A stretch of 54,318 nt of DNA from Oscillochloris sp. (GCA_012032775.1 JAAUQO010000010.1:1-54318); one strand, 5' to 3'; numbered from the stretch's first letter, positions 19,965-32,884 are shown. Program-made: numbers and translations. Notes: generated by a model from the letters alone, not told the origin.

Positions 19965-20291
19965 ATGAATGCGAACGAATACCAACAACTGGCTCTACGC
20001 ACCGCCGACCCGACCGCCGATCGCGCCCGGCGCTTGCTGAACGCGGCCCTCGGGCTAAGTGGCGAGTCCGGCGAATTCGCCGATGCAATCAAGAAAACCG
20101 AATTTCACGGCCACCAACTCAATCTGCCCGAATTGCGCAAAGAACTCGGCGATATTCTCTGGTATGTGGCGCTGGCATGTGATGCGCTCGACCTGGAGAT
20201 GGCCGAGGTGATGGCTGAGAATATCGAAAAACTGCGCCGGCGCTATCCTGAGGGTTTCTCGCACGAACGTAGTATCAATCGCAATCCATAA
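19965..20291 (+). CDS. MazG-like nucleotide pyrophosphohydrolase
   Basis: The 108-aa all-helical protein has the MazG metal motif: [12 protein letters not shown] followed by [15 protein letters not shown]. Such proteins hydrolyse nucleoside triphosphates to monophosphates. HisE, the phosphoribosyl-ATP pyrophosphatase, has the same fold, and the gene lies between hisN and hisB. A HisE role is possible but not shown. ATG 19965 is chosen because the protein then starts at the conserved helix. Confidence 0.85.
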   Translation: MNANEYQQLALRTADPTADRARRLLNAALGLSGESGEFADAIKKTEFHGHQLNLPELRKELGDILWYVALACDALDLEMAEVMAENIEKLRRRYPEGFSHERSINRNP

Positions 20292-20350
20292 GTGACACGG
20301 TGAATGCTGCGCCACCGCCAGGCTCCCGATCTCACCCGTCACCCAGCACT

Positions 20351-20944
20351 ATGAACCAACGCACTGCCAGTATTAGCCGCACCACCGGCGAGACCGACAT
20401 CAGCCTGAGCTTGAATCTGGACGGCGCCGGCAAGTCCGATGTCGGCACCGGGATCGGCTTTCTCGATCATATGCTGACCCTCTGGGCCAAACACGGCCTG
20501 TTCGATCTGGCGATTCGCGCCACCGGCGATCTGCATATCGATGAGCATCACACCGCTGAAGATACCTGTATCTGCCTGGGCCGAGCGATCGATCAAGCCC
20601 TCGGCGAGCGCCGCGGGATTGTGCGCACCGCCCACAGTTATGTGCCCATGGACGAGGCGTTGGCCCTGGCCGCGATCGACCTGGGCGGCCGACCGTACTG
20701 TGTCGTGCAGGCCGATTTCGTCACCCCGCGTATCGGCGCCCTCGGCACCGACATGATCGACCATTTGTTGGAGAGCGTGGCCTTTCATGCCCGCATGAAC
20801 CTGCATGTGCAGGTGCTGTACGGGCGCAACGACCACCACAAAGTAGAGGCGATATTCAAGGCGTTCGGGCGAGCGCTCGATGCCGCCGCCCGTATCGATC
20901 CGCGCCTGGCCGATAGTGTTCCCAGCACAAAGGGTGTCTTGTAG
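20351..20944 (+). CDS. hisB: Imidazoleglycerol-phosphate dehydratase
   Basis: The 197-aa single-domain HisB dehydrates imidazole-glycerol phosphate using Mn. Metal motifs are [20 protein letters not shown] and the repeat-related [15 protein letters not shown]; the C terminus is [11 protein letters not shown] 20351 is the start consistent with family length. Its stop shares a base with the GTG of the next gene. Confidence 0.97.
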   Translation: MNQRTASISRTTGETDISLSLNLDGAGKSDVGTGIGFLDHMLTLWAKHGLFDLAIRATGDLHIDEHHTAEDTCICLGRAIDQALGERRGIVRTAHSYVPMDEALALAAIDLGGRPYCVVQADFVTPRIGALGTDMIDHLLESVAFHARMNLHVQVLYGRNDHHKVEAIFKAFGRALDAAARIDPRLADSVPSTKGVL

Positions 20945-21921
20945 TGATAGCCTTTCTGATCACACTGTTGCTGAGTTTCGGGCCGGCCCTGCTGTACGCA
21001 GCGATCGTCTACTGGCTGGATCGCTTCGAAAAAGAACCGATTCGCTTGCTAGTCGGCGCCTTTCTCTGGGGTGCGTTCGTCGCCACAATCGGCGCGATTA
21101 TCGCCAGCACCGTCTTGCAAATCGGTATCGAAGTCCTTACGCAGAACGCCACATTCGCCGAACTCTCCGGGCCTACCCTGATTGCACCACTGGTAGAAGA
21201 GAGCTTGAAGGGCCTGGCGGTCGGCTTGATCTGGCTGTTCTTTCCGCATGAATTCGATTCACCGCTGGATGGAATGGTGTATGCCGCCATCACCGCCTTA
21301 GGCTTCGCCGCAACTGAGAATGTGCTCTACCTGTTCTTCGCCGGCTACGTCGAAGACGGCTACAGCGGCATGGCCGTGCTCTTTGTGTTGCGGGTGATCC
21401 TGGGCGGTTGGGGCCACGCCGTCTACACCGCCTTTATCGGGATCGGGTTTGCGATGGCGCGGCTGAGTCGCAGTTCGACGGTTCGCATTCTCGCGCCGAT
21501 CTGCGGCTGGATGGTTGCCGTGTTCCTGCATGCCCTTCACAACACCATGGCAGTGCTGGCCGGCGGTGCCTTCGGGCTGGCCGGATTAGCAATGACGCTG
21601 ATGGTGGATTGGAGCGGCTGGGTGTTCGCGTTCGGGATTGTGATCTGGGAGTTACGCCGTGAACGTAGTTGGATGCGGGACTATCTTGCGGAAGAGGTTG
21701 CCAACGGCACGATTCGGGTTGATCAGTATCGGGCGGCGTGTTCGGTGCGCGCACAGATCAGCGCGCGACTGAAGGGCAAAGCCAGCCGCACCTTCTTCGA
21801 ACTTTGCGCCGAGTTGGCCCAGAAGAAGCATCAACTCGCGGTCGTAGGCGAGGAGCGGGGTAATAGCGCCCGCATTCAACAGATCCGCGCCGACCTGGCG
21901 CAATTGGCGGTGCAGATATAA
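20944..21921 (+). CDS. PrsW-family intramembrane metalloprotease
   Basis: The 325-aa membrane protein has about eight helices and the PrsW motifs: LVEESLKG near 84, ATENVLYLF near 124, GHAVYTAFIGIGFA near 158 and HALHNTMAV near 195. The conserved Glu and His residues are the presumed metal site. A cytoplasmic tail of about 80 residues follows. In Bacillus PrsW cleaves an anti-sigma factor; no anti-sigma gene is nearby. It starts with GTG overlapping the hisB stop by one base, so it is translationally coupled to hisB. Confidence 0.9.
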   Translation: MIAFLITLLLSFGPALLYAAIVYWLDRFEKEPIRLLVGAFLWGAFVATIGAIIASTVLQIGIEVLTQNATFAELSGPTLIAPLVEESLKGLAVGLIWLFFPHEFDSPLDGMVYAAITALGFAATENVLYLFFAGYVEDGYSGMAVLFVLRVILGGWGHAVYTAFIGIGFAMARLSRSSTVRILAPICGWMVAVFLHALHNTMAVLAGGAFGLAGLAMTLMVDWSGWVFAFGIVIWELRRERSWMRDYLAEEVANGTIRVDQYRAACSVRAQISARLKGKASRTFFELCAELAQKKHQLAVVGEERGNSARIQQIRADLAQLAVQI

Positions 21922-21924
21922 AAA

Positions 21925-21957
21925 GTGGCTTTTGCCGCATGCAGCGACAAAAACCAC
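21925..21957. terminator. Hairpin between convergent genes
   Basis: GTGGCTTTTG (21925-21934) pairs with CAAAAACCAC (21948-21957) with one mismatch, between the PrsW gene and the converging gene ending at 21984. Confidence 0.55.
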
Positions 21958-21983
21958 CAACAACGCCATTCCTTTTGGCCAAA

Positions 21984-22585
21984 TCAGGAGGCGAGAACCG
22001 CCGGAATGTCGCCGAGATAACCGGTGAGCAACCGGCGGGTCTTCTCGCAGGCGCGCCGATAAAGGTTGTTGGCGACGCGCTGCTCAAACAAGATCGTACG
22101 TCGCTCGGCTTCACAACGCAGCGTCCAATCAATCGCCGCAGCCAGATTATCGGCAACCAGACGCAACGACTGCAAGTACTCGTCGGCAAAAGGCGCCGCG
22201 GCATCAACAAAGCCACCGAAGCCTCCAGGCGCCGCAAATTGTCCAGCAGATCAGTCGCAGTCGCCGGGCTGCCGGGGTGCGAAGGCGCAACCAGCCGCTC
22301 ATAGGTCGGGTCGTCGCTGTAATATTCGTGGAGCCGGTTGCGAGAGTGCGTATACGCACGTTGCGCCTGTACTTCACATTCCCAACGCTGCGAGAGCGCC
22401 TCGCGCCAGGCACTTAACGCCAACTCGGCACGACGATGATGATCGTCGAGCGTGTGGCGCAGTGCGCGATGTGCAGCCAATTCCTCGTCGGCCGACGGGA
22501 TCGCGTTGCGATGCCGTTCCAACAGAGTGATCAACTGACTTGAGCCTTCAAGAAGGAGTGTTGTGTTTTCGAAGATCTGCGTCAC
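21984..22585 (-). CDS. Unknown helical protein, one frame break
   Basis: No family was recognised. The repaired protein is about 200 aa, mostly charged and alpha-helical. The first part runs from MTQIFENTTLLLEGS to RRLEASVAL. Near 22195 the frame must shift by one base to continue as VDAAAPFADEYLQSLRLVADN and end GYLGDIPAVLAS. The two parts have matching composition, which supports a single gene. A role in binding other proteins is possible but not shown. Confidence 0.6.
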
Positions 22586-22889
22586 GGCAGGTCCTTTCAG
22601 CAGTGATGACGGGGAGGAGCTTGCCTGCCTTACTAATAGTATCGATCGATAGCGTCCCCATCTATAGTACTAATGTAGCGAATCACCGTGGGACTGACGA
22701 CAATGCGTAGTAGCCGCACTGTGCTACAATATCTTCTGCATCCTTTTTGCGTTCCGATACGTCAAATCCCTTGAACTGAAAATGCTCTTTTTTGTGATAG
22801 AGCAATGCTATCCAGGTGGTAGTTACTATTTCTTTGGATCGTTTTGGCGGCAAAGTCGTCAAGGCCAGCCAAAAACAGGAGGCGTCCGT
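22586..22889. other. Divergent intergenic region
   Basis: This 304-base stretch lies between the unknown helical gene (minus) and the zinc-ribbon gene (plus). It has a TATCGATCGATA palindrome (22640-22651) and a TACAAT (22725-22730) that may be the -10 of the plus-strand gene, without a convincing -35. A leader of about 150 nt would follow. Nothing else was recognised. Confidence 0.4.
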
Positions 22890-23390
22890 ATGGGTTTTCT
22901 CGACCAGCTCAGCAAGACGCTCACCCAGGGCGTCGACCGGGCCAAATTTGAGGCGGAGAAATTTCAGAAGACAACCCGGTTGCAGGGTGAAGTCAATGAG
23001 TTCCGCCGCCAGATGGACGGCAAGTTGATGGAATTGGGCCAGCGGGCCTATGATTTGCAGCGGGCCGGGCAAATTAATGTGCCGTCACTGGCCGAACTTG
23101 CCACGGCGGTGGATCAGTTACGCGGCGCCTTGATGGCGAAAGAAGAAGAGTTGAAACTGATTCAGGGCGATCAGTGGATCGATCCGGCGCCGACGAGTGC
23201 GCCGAGCCAGGCCCAGAATGTGCCGATTAGCTACGAAGCTCCGGAAACCCCGCCGGCTTCCACCCCGCCGGTCGGCCCAACTTCGCCGGCGGCAAGCGCG
23301 ACCCCGGTGCAGAAGGCTTGCGGCAGTTGCGGATTCCAGATGCCGCAGACCGCCATGTTCTGCCCAAACTGCGGCAATCGCGTCGCTTAA
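22890..23390 (+). CDS. Coiled-coil protein with C-terminal zinc ribbon
   Basis: The 166-aa protein starts at an ATG seven bases after AGGAGG. The N-terminal half (MGFLDQLSKTLTQGVDRAKFEAEKF) is helical and heptad-like to about residue 90. A Pro/Ala-rich linker follows, then a CxxC-N11-CxxC zinc ribbon (CGSCGFQ and CPNCGNR) at the end. The layout resembles small zinc-ribbon proteins common in this phylum. The function is unknown. Confidence 0.8.
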   Translation: MGFLDQLSKTLTQGVDRAKFEAEKFQKTTRLQGEVNEFRRQMDGKLMELGQRAYDLQRAGQINVPSLAELATAVDQLRGALMAKEEELKLIQGDQWIDPAPTSAPSQAQNVPISYEAPETPPASTPPVGPTSPAASATPVQKACGSCGFQMPQTAMFCPNCGNRVA

Positions 23391-23398
23391 AAGCGAGA

Positions 23399-23439
23399 GG
23401 GGTATCAGTGGTGCAGATTCGTCGTACCACTGATACCCC
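23399..23439 (+). terminator. Perfect 14-bp terminator hairpin
   Basis: GGGGTATCAGTGGT (23399-23412) pairs with ACCACTGATACCCC (23426-23439), directly after the zinc-ribbon gene and before the converging STAS gene. Confidence 0.75.
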
Positions 23440-23463
23440 CTTGCTGTATTTGCCGAAATAAGT

Positions 23464-24479
23464 TTAATGATTGAGCGGCATGTGAGCACGATTGTTGGGC
23501 AGATCCTGCTGCGACCGCAGCGCATTCATGTAGCGCTCCAAAGCCTCCTGGGGCGTGCGCGCGGTTGTGACGCCTTCCATCGAAATCCCAAGGGTGGTCA
23601 TGGTTGCGGCGACCGACGCCGAGATCCCCGTGATCGTCACCCGGCAACCAAGCAATCGTAACGCCTGCGCGGCTTTGAGCAGCGCCTGGGCAACTTCCGT
23701 ATCATGGTAGAAACCCCGGCAATGTCCAGCACCACCAACTGGGCACGTAGCGCACTGACATCTTGCAACAGGCGACTGGTAAGATCCTGGGCGCGGCGGC
23801 TATCGAGATGCCCAACCACCGGCGCAAGCAGCACACCATTGGCCAACGTCACCGCAGGTGTCTCAAGAGTAGCGACGAGATCGAGCAACCGGCGCTGCTG
23901 ATCATTCTGCTCCACAAGTTCGGCGGCCCGCTGGGTAAGTTCGGCAGCCTGACGGCGAGTTTCGTCCAGCGCCTTCTCGGCGCGTTGCGCATTCGCCTCC
24001 AATCCACGTTGCGCGGTATCGGTTACCAGGCGGCCTAAAATCATACCGGCGATAATCATCGAGAAAATGACGATCCCCAGCACATCGGAGTAGGCGCCGC
24101 TGCCACCGGCACGAATGATCAACCCGCCGTAGGTTCCCAATGCCGCCACCACTACCCAGAGCGGTGAAGCGACGATCAAGGCGACCAGCGCGGGGATAAA
24201 TACCGCAAGCGTCACCTGATCGCGGAGAAATTGCTCCGACGCTGTTAAGACGATCATGCCCGTGAGAAACAGCACCAGCAGGTAACGGGTATACTCCCAG
24301 CCGCGCGCATAGGCAACCGTTAATCCGGATATCACGGTCAGAGAACCGGCCGCAACCAGCAGCATCAGTGGATCACGCGATCCGAACAACTCGACGATAA
24401 GGGCAAGCAGTGCGCCCACCCCCTGAATAAAAAGTACGCCAAAAATAACCTGTCGCTGCGTCAGATTCATAATCGTCAC
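23464..24479 (-). CDS. Membrane STAS-domain (RsbR-like) regulator, one frame break
   Basis: The repaired protein is about 338 aa: six or so membrane helices (to about residue 160), a coiled-coil linker rich in Gln and Glu, then a STAS domain of the RsbR/RsbS type. The STAS core has LVVLDIAGVS, then after the break LKAAQALRLLGCRVTITGIS and VAATMTTLGISMEGV. A T restored in ACCATGATACG near 23705 heals the frame. Such proteins sense stress in stressosome-like pathways. It starts with GTG two bases after the diterpene-synthase-like stop (an ATG at 24470 is an alternative), so it may be cotranscribed with the terpene genes. Confidence 0.8.
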
Positions 24480-24481
24480 TT

Positions 24482-25339
24482 TCAGGGCGCCGGCAACTCC
24501 GACTGAGGGTACCAGAAATCCCCGAGACGAGCGCCGAGTCCTACTACTGCACCCCGATGCCAGATGTCGGCATGTTGAGCGATTGTGGCGTAGCGGTTGT
24601 GCTTATCACTACGCCAGGTGCCTCGCAAGTAGCGATAATCATACAAGATGCGCCGAACCATGGTCTCATCGAGACTATAACCTGGGCGCTGCGACCAGTA
24701 GCACTGGGCGCGATCGAGTAACGGGAGCGGCAGCACATCGGCATCGAAGATCGGTTTACCGAAGCTCAGCAACAACTTCGCCGGCGGCAACGGTTCACCG
24801 AACCAGGCCGCAATCAAATCGGCCTGTGTGAGAACCTCGGCCTGTTTAGCCAGGGCGATCAGGCGTTGCCAATGTGCGCCGGCCTGTGGATTGACATACC
24901 ACCAGATCGTGCGTCCGGTGTCAGGAAGTGATTCGCGCAACACGGCTGCCGCCTGCTGGATCTCGGCATCGTCCTCGGCGCCGACAATTCGTATGCGCCA
25001 ACCGAGTTCACGCCAGCGCCGGATCGCCGCTGCGCCGGCTAACCCCTCGACGATCCAACCGATCAGTTTTTCGCGATAACGACCGACCTCGGCGAATTGC
25101 GACGGCGCCGCCGCGATTGTGAAGATGTGCTGCACGCCGTAGTTGAACAGCAGATCCATCGTTGTGATCATGCGTTGCTGCGACCAATCAGCGTAGCCGT
25201 CGTCGGATGGATCGACGCCATGAAGCGCGGCATCACGGCGCGTGCCACCCTGGGCGTATACCAGGGTCGGCGGCATAAGCGCGGCGATCACTTCACGCGG
25301 GGCCTGAAGAAACGTTTCCAGATCCGGCAACTCAGGCAT
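24482..25339 (-). CDS. Rv3378c-like diterpene synthase (cis-prenyltransferase fold)
   Basis: The 285-aa protein matches, from memory, the M. tuberculosis tuberculosinol synthase Rv3378c and the Herpetosiphon kolavelool synthase type: GGTRRDAALHG early, MDLLFNYGVQHIFTI, and MVRRILYDYRYLRG near the end, with closing VGLGARLGDFWY. These enzymes remove diphosphate from a bicyclic diterpene diphosphate, adding water. The segment FDGTRR of Rv3378c, whose Asp is catalytic, here reads QGGTRR. ATG 25339 has AGGAG ten bases upstream. It lies 42 bases after the class II cyclase on the same strand, so the two probably act in sequence. Confidence 0.75.
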   Translation of the reverse strand: MPELPDLETFLQAPREVIAALMPPTLVYAQGGTRRDAALHGVDPSDDGYADWSQQRMITTMDLLFNYGVQHIFTIAAAPSQFAEVGRYREKLIGWIVEGLAGAAAIRRWRELGWRIRIVGAEDDAEIQQAAAVLRESLPDTGRTIWWYVNPQAGAHWQRLIALAKQAEVLTQADLIAAWFGEPLPPAKLLLSFGKPIFDADVLPLPLLDRAQCYWSQRPGYSLDETMVRRILYDYRYLRGTWRSDKHNRYATIAQHADIWHRGAVVGLGARLGDFWYPQSELPAP

Positions 25340-25381
25340 TTTGCACAAACTCCTGATCCAACTCCAGCGCCAACATCGCAG

Positions 25382-26860
25382 TCAGTTCCAACACTTGATC
25401 AATTGGTACGGCTGATACAGCTCTTTGCCGATCCAACGAAGGGTTGTGTTGCGCACCAGGGGCCGGTAATGTTCGAACATAAACCGGCGCGCCCGCGACA
25501 ATGCGGCAGCGACCGCCGGCCTGTATAGCGGATCATTGCCCAACATGCGCAGGGCCAGAACGGCATATGCGGTTTCGCTGGAACTGGATTCGGTACTGCC
25601 CCAACCACCATCGGAACGCTGATAGTCGAGAATCACCCGCAACGCCAATTGTAAGGCCTCCTGATGATCACCGGCCACCTTGAGTGCCTGGATCACCAGG
25701 ATGGTTGGGTATAACCAGGAACAGTGCCACTTATCGCTTATCCAACGCCCATCGTTATTCTGGAGTGTTTCTAAGCGAGCGGTAAACTGCCTGACATCTT
25801 CGCCGAGGAGTTGCAGGGCATGCACGAAACGCGCAGTTGCCGAGAGCGAAATCTGTAATTCGTGGGGGTAGCAGCAAAAATGCTGATCACGTCGATAATA
25901 CGTTGACGGCAAGCGATCAAAATCTCGACCGGCCGCTGTGAGCACCGCCATCGCCGCAGCGGTTGTATCGCCGTCAGTCTCAAAATGGTCGCTGAAACCA
26001 ACTCCGTGGGTACCGAAGGCGGCGACAAGTTCGTCGATCCGGGGTTGGACAACGGCTTGCAGCAGCGGATGATCAAGCAGATCCGCCATCAGCAAAGTAT
26101 ACAGGGCAAATGTGGCCTCGAAACGATAGATCGGCCAGACCGTCGGAACAACACCGGGGATAGCTTCGCCGGTGGCCTGTGAAGCCTCGACAAGATAGCG
26201 GCGCGCCAGATCACATTGATCGGCTGTTTGGGGATTATGGCGAGCGGCGGCGATCCAGGCCGCAGTTGCCGCCGGGCTATGGCCGACACCGCCGGTTGGA
26301 TCGCACGCGGTCGGATCGGGATTTTGGCCCCACCCTTCCCAGGAATGTACCGCCGAGGTGGCGGCAGCGGGCTTGATGCGGTGGATCAGCGCCAGGCGTT
26401 CCTGGCCGAGATTGCTCAGCCTGGTATATGGTGCAGGTGAGATATCGAGGCCGGCAGATCGGACATCATCCAGCAACTTCGGCAGTAACAACTCCGATCC
26501 GACCGGAATGTCGTCGGGCAGCGGACCGTTCCAGTAGGTCGCCTGACGGCGCAAGAAAGCGATACCCTCCTGGACAGCCTCACGATGGGGCTTACGCGTC
26601 ACATACGGGCGCAGGGCCAGAATTGATGCAAGCGTCGGCACGTCACGGGTGCGTGGCGCATCAACATCACCCCAGCCGCCGTCGGATCGTTGTTGCGCGA
26701 GCAACCAGTTCAAGGCAGGCCAGACACCCTCTTCAGGCGGGGCCAGACGTACGACCTGGGCGGTATCGTAGATCGAGGCGCTGATCAGGCCGCCGTGACA
26801 GCCAAGATTGTGAATCGCCTGGCGTAAATCGGTTATGAGCAACTCGCCAATCCGGTTCAT
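25382..26860 (-). CDS. Class II diterpene cyclase (Rv3377c-like)
   Basis: The 492-aa protein has the squalene-hopene/class II terpene cyclase fold. The protonating DxDD-type motif is DGDTT at residues 296-300, the DxDTT variant of Rv3377c-like enzymes. QW-like repeats are QRSDGGWGDVD, QNNDGRWISDKW and QRSDGGWGSTESS. It probably cyclises geranylgeranyl diphosphate to a bicyclic diphosphate used by the downstream enzyme; the exact skeleton cannot be read from sequence. At about 500 aa it fits diterpene rather than squalene cyclases (about 630 aa). ATG 26860 follows AGGAG at five bases. Confidence 0.82.
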   Translation of the reverse strand: MNRIGELLITDLRQAIHNLGCHGGLISASIYDTAQVVRLAPPEEGVWPALNWLLAQQRSDGGWGDVDAPRTRDVPTLASILALRPYVTRKPHREAVQEGIAFLRRQATYWNGPLPDDIPVGSELLLPKLLDDVRSAGLDISPAPYTRLSNLGQERLALIHRIKPAAATSAVHSWEGWGQNPDPTACDPTGGVGHSPAATAAWIAAARHNPQTADQCDLARRYLVEASQATGEAIPGVVPTVWPIYRFEATFALYTLLMADLLDHPLLQAVVQPRIDELVAAFGTHGVGFSDHFETDGDTTAAAMAVLTAAGRDFDRLPSTYYRRDQHFCCYPHELQISLSATARFVHALQLLGEDVRQFTARLETLQNNDGRWISDKWHCSWLYPTILVIQALKVAGDHQEALQLALRVILDYQRSDGGWGSTESSSSETAYAVLALRMLGNDPLYRPAVAAALSRARRFMFEHYRPLVRNTTLRWIGKELYQPYQLIKCWN

Positions 26861-26888
26861 TGGTTCTCCTACACTCCACGTCAAAATG

Positions 26889-26941
26889 ATCAGCCACCGA
26901 CGGTGCCGGCGAACATGGCCGAAGCACCATCAGTGGCTGAT
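26889..26941 (-). terminator. Nested hairpin after the nucleoside hydrolase gene
   Basis: ATCAGCCAC (26889-26897) pairs with GTGGCTGAT (26933-26941), and an inner GGTGC pairs with GCACC. It separates the nucleoside hydrolase gene from the terpene operon on the same strand. Confidence 0.6.
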
Positions 26942-26967
26942 TGGGGCGGATACGACGCGCCGACAGA

Positions 26968-28086
26968 TTAGCGCGTAAGTGCGCGCTCGAGCTGGCGAAC
27001 AATTGTCCGCTCATGCACATCCAGAATCACTTGCGCGTTGTCGGGTTCGCGCACGAGAATTGCAAAAAGCGCTGCATTCAGATCAAATCCGGGCAAAAAT
27101 GCCTGATCGGCCAGCGCCGAAAGTTCGGCGTCATCGGCGATCATCGGCACCCGATCAGCAATATCCAACCCGATAATGGTTTGGCCGCGTGTGACATCAT
27201 CGACCGTAACCACATCGATTAGGGCACTCCGAGCCTCGCCGTACTGCGGGTAGAGCGCATAAAAGACGGCGGCGACATCGGGGATCGCCGCTGCTTTAAC
27301 GGGGCCGGCGGCTTGCTGCACCGCGAAATAGCCGCTTAGTGCCGGTGCCAGCAATTGGCCGACGGCGCCGCCACGTTGGGCGAGCCGGGCCGGGAACTTC
27401 TCGACATCGACTTGCACCTGATCGAAGGCATCAAGGGTAACGAGTTCTAACTGCATCCCGCCCGCCAAAACCACTTCCAGGGCGTGGGGATCGGCGTAGA
27501 TATTGAATTCGGCGACCGGCGTGCTGTTCCCGCCGTGCCGGGCGCCACCCAGGGCCACCAACCGCACACCGGCCATTTCGGCCGGATATTGCTGCACGGC
27601 AAGGGCGATATTGGTGAGCGGGCCGAGGGCGATGATGGTCAGATCGGGGTTGGCGGCGGCGGCGGCAGCCAATGCGGCGGGCGCATCGCCGGGCAATCCG
27701 CCGATGTCGATCGTCGGATTCTGGTTGAACCAGAGGCCATCGGGGCCGTGGATCAGTGCGCCGGTTCGTGTGGCCGGCAACTCCAGCGGGGCAGATGCGC
27801 CGATCGTCACCGGATACTGGCGCTCTGCGGCGGCGAACAACGTCAGCAAATTGCGGGCGGCATGTTCATTCGAGGTATTGCCGGCAACCGTGGTGAAGCC
27901 GAGGATCTCGGCCCGAGGTTGCTCCATCAACCAGGCAATCGCGACGGCGTCATCAACCCCAATATCGGTATCGACGAAAAAGACGGCCGGCGCTGACGAT
28001 GTGCGCGCAGCGGCTGGATAGGCGGCGAGGCCGAAAACAATCAGCGCGGCGCAGATGAAAACAAGGAAATAACGGTACTGACGCAT
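26968..28086 (-). CDS. Exported inosine/uridine-type nucleoside hydrolase
   Basis: The 372-aa protein has a clear signal peptide (MRQYRYFLVFICAALIVFG, cleavage near AAA) and an IUNH-type hydrolase domain. The calcium-binding hallmark DTDIGVDDAVAIAWL follows shortly after cleavage. Other family segments are AGNTSNEHAARN, LGPLTNIAL, and ALGGARHGGNSTPVAEFNIYADP. Family members cleave the N-glycosidic bond of ribonucleosides, usually in the cytosol; here an extracellular role in scavenging nucleosides is inferred. GGAGGCACC precedes ATG 28086. Confidence 0.9.
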   Translation of the reverse strand: MRQYRYFLVFICAALIVFGLAAYPAAARTSSAPAVFFVDTDIGVDDAVAIAWLMEQPRAEILGFTTVAGNTSNEHAARNLLTLFAAAERQYPVTIGASAPLELPATRTGALIHGPDGLWFNQNPTIDIGGLPGDAPAALAAAAAANPDLTIIALGPLTNIALAVQQYPAEMAGVRLVALGGARHGGNSTPVAEFNIYADPHALEVVLAGGMQLELVTLDAFDQVQVDVEKFPARLAQRGGAVGQLLAPALSGYFAVQQAAGPVKAAAIPDVAAVFYALYPQYGEARSALIDVVTVDDVTRGQTIIGLDIADRVPMIADDAELSALADQAFLPGFDLNAALFAILVREPDNAQVILDVHERTIVRQLERALTR

Positions 28087-28308
28087 GGTGCCTCCATGGG
28101 CTGTGATGGATAGATCGCTGGAGTACACATCAACCCAAATTTCGCATTATTTATAGACTTTCTTAACGAATGTGTCCATCACCCGCGGGTACTATCGAGA
28201 CTGGTGCATCGGTTACTCTGCTCGATTCGCGGTGCAATCCAAAGGCCGACAGAGTTTTGTCGCCATCGGCCATCGGATGACAGAATCAGATCGCCCGGCG
28301 GTTGCTGA

Positions 28309-28872
28309 TTATGCGCCAAGGGCCTGAGCGACAAGATCGGAACCGTCCAACAGTGCGCGGGTATGGCGGGCAAATGTCGCGGGAAACGGTCCGAGATCGG
28401 CGGCAAGGCGGGCGAGATCGGCATAATTAAGCACACGATACCATCCGGGCAACGTCGCACTATTCCAGCCGTAGGAGCGGGCCGCCGTGAGTAAATTGGC
28501 GGGCGCCTCATCGAGGACATTGGCGGCGTCGAGACTAGCCGACAACCCATTCCGCATCCCGATCAGATAGCAGCCACCAGATTCAGCCGGCCCAACCACA
28601 AAATCCGCCGAAGCCTCCAGGTGATCGAAGGCATCGGCCAGACGCCAGAACGGCAAGTGGGGAACATCACCGGCAACCAGAATCACCGGCCCAAGCGAGA
28701 GCGCCTCGACAAAGGCCTGTTCGGCCGTGGCAGGCGTACAAATGCGGATCTGTACACCACGTAACGCCGCAGCCGTTTCTACGAGATCTTGCACAAATCC
28801 GATCCGTAAAGGCCGGCCAAAGACGGCTTCAACGCGCTCATCACTGTTAACTGTAATTATCATTCGCTGCAT
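28309..28872 (-). CDS. DUF2064-type glycosyltransferase-like protein, short N terminus
   Basis: The 187-aa product resembles the GT-A-like DUF2064 (TIGR04282) group: VILVAGDVPHLP, then ADFVVGPAESGGCYLIGM. The typical N-terminal KTRL-containing segment that binds nucleotide is absent, and no better N terminus was found upstream in any frame. It may be degenerate or have a different role. ATG 28872 follows AGGAGAGAG. Neighbours give no pathway clue. Confidence 0.65.
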   Translation of the reverse strand: MQRMIITVNSDERVEAVFGRPLRIGFVQDLVETAAALRGVQIRICTPATAEQAFVEALSLGPVILVAGDVPHLPFWRLADAFDHLEASADFVVGPAESGGCYLIGMRNGLSASLDAANVLDEAPANLLTAARSYGWNSATLPGWYRVLNYADLARLAADLGPFPATFARHTRALLDGSDLVAQALGA

Positions 28873-29231
28873 CAAAAGCTCTCTCCTGGCACCGATCCAC
28901 CAGAGCAGAGCATCGCGACGATGCGCACTCCGAAACCAGGCCAGACAGCCTCGCACAGAACTGCACGAAGATATACGATCACGCCTGGTCCTCGTCGAGC
29001 AGGCACCATTATCGGAGGGCTAGAATGAGAGTGAATACGCCCCTATCATAAGCGCGGTTGGCCTATGGGTCAATAAAAATGAGAAAAGTGTCAGCCCGGC
29101 CAGGATTGCCGCGCGAATCTTCAGAATAATGCGATATTCACCACAGGTTATCCGTGCTTTACCGGGCAGGGGTAAGCTGCCGCCTATACTGCGTGCAAGG
29201 GTTCACACCCATCCAGTAAGAGGAGGCGGTA
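28873..29231. other. Divergent spacer upstream of nifJ
   Basis: This 359-base region separates the DUF2064-type gene (minus) from nifJ (plus). TATACT at 29185-29190 is a possible -10 for nifJ, with no convincing -35 at the usual distance. AAGAGGAGG precedes the nifJ start. No gene or repeat was recognised. Confidence 0.35.
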
Positions 29232-32834
<3,603 letters not shown>

Positions 32835-32849
32835 TACCGATACGTGTAA

Positions 32850-32884
32850 GGGCGAAGTAGGTCGCGGCGCGAACTGCTTCGCCC
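32850..32884 (+). other. Intercistronic hairpin between nifJ and its neighbour
   Basis: GGGCGAAG (32850-32857) pairs with CTTCGCCC (32877-32884), and inner GC-rich bases can add to the stem. It may reduce read-through or stabilise the nifJ message. Confidence 0.5.

Noticed and set aside
24482..26860. Hopene/sterol pathway
   Set aside because: The cyclase is too short and has DxDTT rather than the DxDDTA of hopene cyclases, and its neighbour resembles Rv3378c.
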